NCBI GenBank assembly: GCA_009703635.1
Contig: WLFS01000018.1
Coordinates: forward strand, 1-8,068
DNA length: 8,068 bases
DNA from: Actinomycetota bacterium
GTDB lineage: Bacteria > Actinomycetota > Actinomycetes > Actinomycetales > Microbacteriaceae
Direction of reading: 5' to 3'
Part shown: positions 5,442 through 8,068 of the stretch, piece by piece
How the letters are laid out: the number at the start of each line of letters is the position of its first letter
Numbering within the stretch: position 1 is the stretch's first letter
Position numbers and translations under genes: made by a program
The notes under the pieces: model-generated
The model's input: the letters and a program-made list of their open reading frames with translations, nothing else
Told to the model about the DNA's origin: nothing
Database searches by the model: none

Positions 5442-7154
5442 ATGCGCTTTTTGCTGGCAGCACTGCTGTTTATCCTCGCTATTTCCCTACTTTTGCTCGG
5501 TTTGGCCCAACGAACAATCTGGGCTCCACCCGACAGTTTTTCGGTAAACCTCTCGGTTTCAGGCAATGAGCCCTACCTGGTGATTCCAGCCGAGGAGCTA
5601 GCTTTAATGCCCGGCGATCCAGTTGTTGGCGGCATCGGCGACGGCGAAGTTTTTGTCGCCTACGGTCAAGAAGCTGATGTGCTGGCATGGGTTGGCCAAT
5701 CTTTGCACTCTGAAGCGGTCACCTCCGACGATGGAACAGCCATAGGAGTGCGCGACGTGGCAGGCACCACAGAGCTAGCAAGCCCTAGTGGTTCTGACCT
5801 TTGGATAAACCAGAGCCTCGGAGAAGGATTTGCTGAACTGGCAATTCCAGCTGGTGGCAACAACGCAGTGATAGTTGCAAGTGATGGCTTTGAGCCAGCC
5901 CCAACTAGAGTCCGGGTGGCCTGGCCGATTGAAAACTCTACGGTTGTTTCAGATGTTTTTCTCGGTGTTGGTTTTGGCTTCTTGATGGCAGCAATTTTGT
6001 TGAACTTGTTGGCACTTCGAAAGACGCTGATCAATCGAGGTCCAAGACGAAAGCTACCAAAGGCTCCTCAGGGACCTAAATATCGACCAAGGAAGTCAAA
6101 CTTTGAAGTTCCCAAACGCGGAAGAAGAGCCGCTCGGTCAAAGATCGCACTAGTGCCAATTGGTATTGCTTTGACATTCGCTCTGTCTGGATGTTCTGTA
6201 ACCACGGCTCCAGTTGTTACCCCAACTCCTAGTGCATCTGAAACCGAGGCAGCAGTTGAGACAATTCCTCCAGTTGTAAACATCACGCAGGTTAGGAATA
6301 TTCTTCGACAACTCCAAGAGGTAGTGGCCTTAGCTGATGAGTCGGGAGATTCGAGCTTGCTCGAGCCAAGAGTTGCAGGACCCGCTCTACTGTTTAGACA
6401 AGCGCACTACCTGCTGATGACCAAATCTCCAGAGATCCAGCCGCTGCCTCCAATTTCAGGATCGGCAATTTCGATTACCCTACCCGCCAGCACAACAAGC
6501 TGGCCAAGATCGTTCATGATCGTCACCGAGGGTGATGGCTCAGGGGAACTTCCTCAGCTGCTGGTTTTGCAGCAGGCATCACCGCGTGAAAGCTACAAGC
6601 TCTGGTACAACATTCCGCTGCTACCGGGATCTGAAATTCCAGCGGTTGCAGCGCCTGAGATTGGCGCCATTCCGGTAGCTACAGACTCGCTGTTCTTGAA
6701 AATCTCACCCAATCAGCTACCAACAGCCTTCGGAGACGTTATCGATAATGGCCCAACTAGCCTGTTTTATACCCTTTTCGATCTGGCCGAGGACGAGTAC
6801 TACAACCAGATCTCAACCAGCCAGAAGGACCAAATCGAGAAGCTGCGCAGGGCTGAGATTACCTTCACGCACGAACTCGGAAACGAGAACATCATTTCGC
6901 TTTCGACATCTGACTCGGGCGCTTTGGTTGCTGTAATGATGACCGACAATTACCTAATTCGTCCTACCCGCGAAAACGCTGCAGTAACTGTTTCAGGAAA
7001 TGAAAAGCTGTTACTTGGAGCCGAAGGAAGTGCCAAGGGGGTTAGGACTCAGTACGCAGGCATGCTGCTGTTCTTCGTTCCTGCTGCTACCGCAGAGGGC
7101 AAGATTACATTGCTGGGTGCCACTCAGTCACTGCTGAGTATTCGAGGTCTTTAG
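5442..7154 (+). CDS. Uncharacterised actinobacterial membrane protein with internal lipoprotein-type signal
   Basis: I do not recognise an enzymatic family. The 570 residues divide as follows. A first membrane segment (3-21) precedes an extracytoplasmic beta-rich domain (about 22-168). A second membrane segment (171-192) leads to a very basic linker (193-234). A third hydrophobic segment (235-250) ends in the lipobox L-S-G-C251. A Thr/Pro/Ser linker (253-275) and a large domain (276-570), presumably outside the cell, follow. It looks like a membrane protein and a lipoprotein joined in one frame. I recall a family called DUF8094 in actinobacterial lipoproteins that the C-terminal domain might match, but this is unverified. 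ATG at 5442 is chosen because it precedes the first membrane segment directly; the ribosome binding site is weak. The ybbN-like gene begins immediately after its TAG stop, suggesting a shared operon and possibly a shared task. Confidence 0.8.
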   Translation: MRFLLAALLFILAISLLLLGLAQRTIWAPPDSFSVNLSVSGNEPYLVIPAEELALMPGDPVVGGIGDGEVFVAYGQEADVLAWVGQSLHSEAVTSDDGTAIGVRDVAGTTELASPSGSDLWINQSLGEGFAELAIPAGGNNAVIVASDGFEPAPTRVRVAWPIENSTVVSDVFLGVGFGFLMAAILLNLLALRKTLINRGPRRKLPKAPQGPKYRPRKSNFEVPKRGRRAARSKIALVPIGIALTFALSGCSVTTAPVVTPTPSASETEAAVETIPPVVNITQVRNILRQLQEVVALADESGDSSLLEPRVAGPALLFRQAHYLLMTKSPEIQPLPPISGSAISITLPASTTSWPRSFMIVTEGDGSGELPQLLVLQQASPRESYKLWYNIPLLPGSEIPAVAAPEIGAIPVATDSLFLKISPNQLPTAFGDVIDNGPTSLFYTLFDLAEDEYYNQISTSQKDQIEKLRRAEITFTHELGNENIISLSTSDSGALVAVMMTDNYLIRPTRENAAVTVSGNEKLLLGAEGSAKGVRTQYAGMLLFFVPAATAEGKITLLGATQSLLSIRGL

Positions 7155-8000
7155 ATGACGATTGAATTTGGCAGCCCTAAAGCAAATTCTGAAGTAATTA
7201 ACGTTCCAGCTCTAGTAATGCGAGTGGACGCAGCATCAATTAGGGACTACCTGCCTTTGTCGGAAAAGATTCCAATTTTGATGCTTTTTGTTCAAGCCTC
7301 CGATCCAGCCTCAGAAGCTCTTGAAAAATCCGTGACCGCGTTGGTTCAAAAAACAGCCGGTGCCATGATTGCCCTGGTTGTCGATGCGGCTGCCTCTCCT
7401 GAATTAGTGCAGGCATTTGAGCTCAACCAAATCCCGAGCGCTTACGGCTTGTTGAAGGGTCAGCCAGCACCGTTGTTTGTCGGCAATCAACCCATGGAGC
7501 AAATCCAGTTGGTAATTACAAAAGTTCTACAAGTAGCTAAAGAAAACGGACTTACCGGAAAAGCCGTTGTCAAAGAGATTGAAAAAGAACCAGAACTTAG
7601 CCCAACACTTAGCGCAGCCTACGCAGCCATTGATTCTGGAGATTACAAAGGCGCGCTAGTTCTCTACGAGAAAGCACTTTTGGAAAATCCGAACGATGCC
7701 CTAGCCGATGCTGGGCTTGCTCAGGTGAAATTACTACTTCGTCTCGAGGGTAAAGATCTCTCAGTGATCATCGATTCTGATGCAACAACTGATGAGTCAA
7801 TCCTTGAAAAAGCAGATGCTCTGATAGCAACTGGCAATTCGGCCGCGGGGTTCAATCTTTTGTTGGCTCTCTTCGAAAAAACGGCTAAGGACGCGCGTGA
7901 GCCAATCAGGCTTCGCTTAGTTGAGATGTTCCTGGTCGCGGGAAACGACAACCCTGACGTGGTGGCTGCTCGAAAAGCCCTAAGTTTGCTGCTTTTCTAG
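7155..8000 (+). CDS. YbbN-like (CnoX-like) thioredoxin-fold/TPR protein lacking active-site cysteines
   Basis: A 281-residue cytoplasmic protein with a thioredoxin-like fold (about 15-128) and a TPR region (about 150-281). The thioredoxin part has the strand I-L-M-L-F-V (41-46), a strand A-L-V-V-D (73-77), and the cis-proline loop with following strand, N-Q-I-P-S-A-Y-G-L-L-K-G-Q-P (91-104). At the position of W-C-G-P-C it reads S-D-P-A-S, and the whole protein contains no cysteine. The TPR-like helices include A-A-Y-A-A-I-D-S-G-D-Y-K-G-A (154-167) and A-L-L-E-N-P-N-D-A (174-182). E. coli YbbN/CnoX, the reference member, is a chaperone-holdase acting with chaperonin and DnaK. Redox activity is excluded here, so a holdase or adaptor role is inferred. 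ATG follows the upstream TAG directly, with GAGG seven to eight bases before it. Confidence 0.88.
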   Translation: MTIEFGSPKANSEVINVPALVMRVDAASIRDYLPLSEKIPILMLFVQASDPASEALEKSVTALVQKTAGAMIALVVDAAASPELVQAFELNQIPSAYGLLKGQPAPLFVGNQPMEQIQLVITKVLQVAKENGLTGKAVVKEIEKEPELSPTLSAAYAAIDSGDYKGALVLYEKALLENPNDALADAGLAQVKLLLRLEGKDLSVIIDSDATTDESILEKADALIATGNSAAGFNLLLALFEKTAKDAREPIRLRLVEMFLVAGNDNPDVVAARKALSLLLF

Positions 8001-8068
8001 CAACGAGCCAGAGATAGTTGACGTGGCCAAAATACAGGCCAAAATGACCCAGATAAGGACCGAGTAAA
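7980..8068 (-). CDS. C-terminus of a membrane protein (partial)
   Basis: The last 28 codons of a minus-strand frame enter from the right edge and end at a TAG (complement of 7980-7982). The translation is strongly hydrophobic, Y-S-V-L-I-W-V-I-L-A-C-I-L-A-T-S-T-I-S-G-S-L-L, with a polar tail E-K-Q-Q-T, as expected for a final membrane helix. It would overlap the end of the ybbN-like gene by 21 bases in the convergent direction, similar to the close convergent junction at 3200-3203. No plus-strand gene accounts for 8001-8068. A second minus-strand frame is also open here, so the call depends on the hydrophobic pattern alone. The family cannot be named from this fragment. Confidence 0.5.
   Translation of the reverse strand, partial: YSVLIWVILACILATSTISGSLLEKQQT

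Noticed and set aside
6153..7154. Separate lipoprotein gene starting at the GTG before the lipobox
   Set aside because: No ribosome binding site precedes it and the start would cut off the basic residues a signal peptide needs. The reading frame is continuous with the N-terminal membrane part.

Overview
The window looks like part of the chromosome of a small-genome actinobacterium, probably Microbacteriaceae or a close Micrococcales relative such as the freshwater Luna-type lineages. The reasons are DivIVA-domain polarity proteins, an actinobacterial-style secreted lytic transglycosylase, a membrane-anchored HNH (DUF1524-like) nuclease, and a YbbN-like thioredoxin/TPR protein. Other support comes from moderate G+C judged by eye, frequent TTG starts and almost no intergenic space. 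The taxonomic placement is inferred from gene content, not from a search.

Left part (1-3203, plus strand): the window opens in the last 62 codons of cdsA, which carry the CDP-diglyceride synthetase signature. A DivIVA-domain repeat protein follows with a start that overlaps the cdsA stop. Next, again overlapping, is a membrane-anchored HNH nuclease with a Pro/Thr/Ser stalk. After a 74-base gap comes a second tight cluster: a membrane-anchored lytic transglycosylase, a 98-residue Cys/His protein and an alpha/beta hydrolase, joined by TAATG and TTGA overlaps.

Middle part (3200-5361, minus strand): a long coiled-coil protein with an N-terminal DivIVA-like motif precedes an AI-2E-family membrane protein, 17 bases apart, so they are probably co-transcribed. 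The AI-2E gene runs convergently into the hydrolase gene, and both stop codons lie in the same CTAG palindrome.

Right part (5362-8068): an 80-base divergent region holds a possible promoter and small inverted repeats. The 570-residue plus-strand protein after it has three hydrophobic segments, the third ending in a perfect lipobox. It is followed directly by a cysteine-free YbbN-like thioredoxin-fold/TPR protein. At the right edge, the C-terminus of a minus-strand membrane protein appears to overlap the end of the ybbN-like gene.

The common theme is the cell envelope and polar growth: phospholipid precursor synthesis, two DivIVA-type proteins, a peptidoglycan lytic enzyme, and several membrane or exported proteins. 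I found no RNA genes, CRISPR arrays, insertion sequences or phage genes. There is no clear sign of a new defence or mobile system. The most unusual items are the internal lipobox in the 570-residue protein and the nuclease set between a polarity gene and a wall hydrolase.
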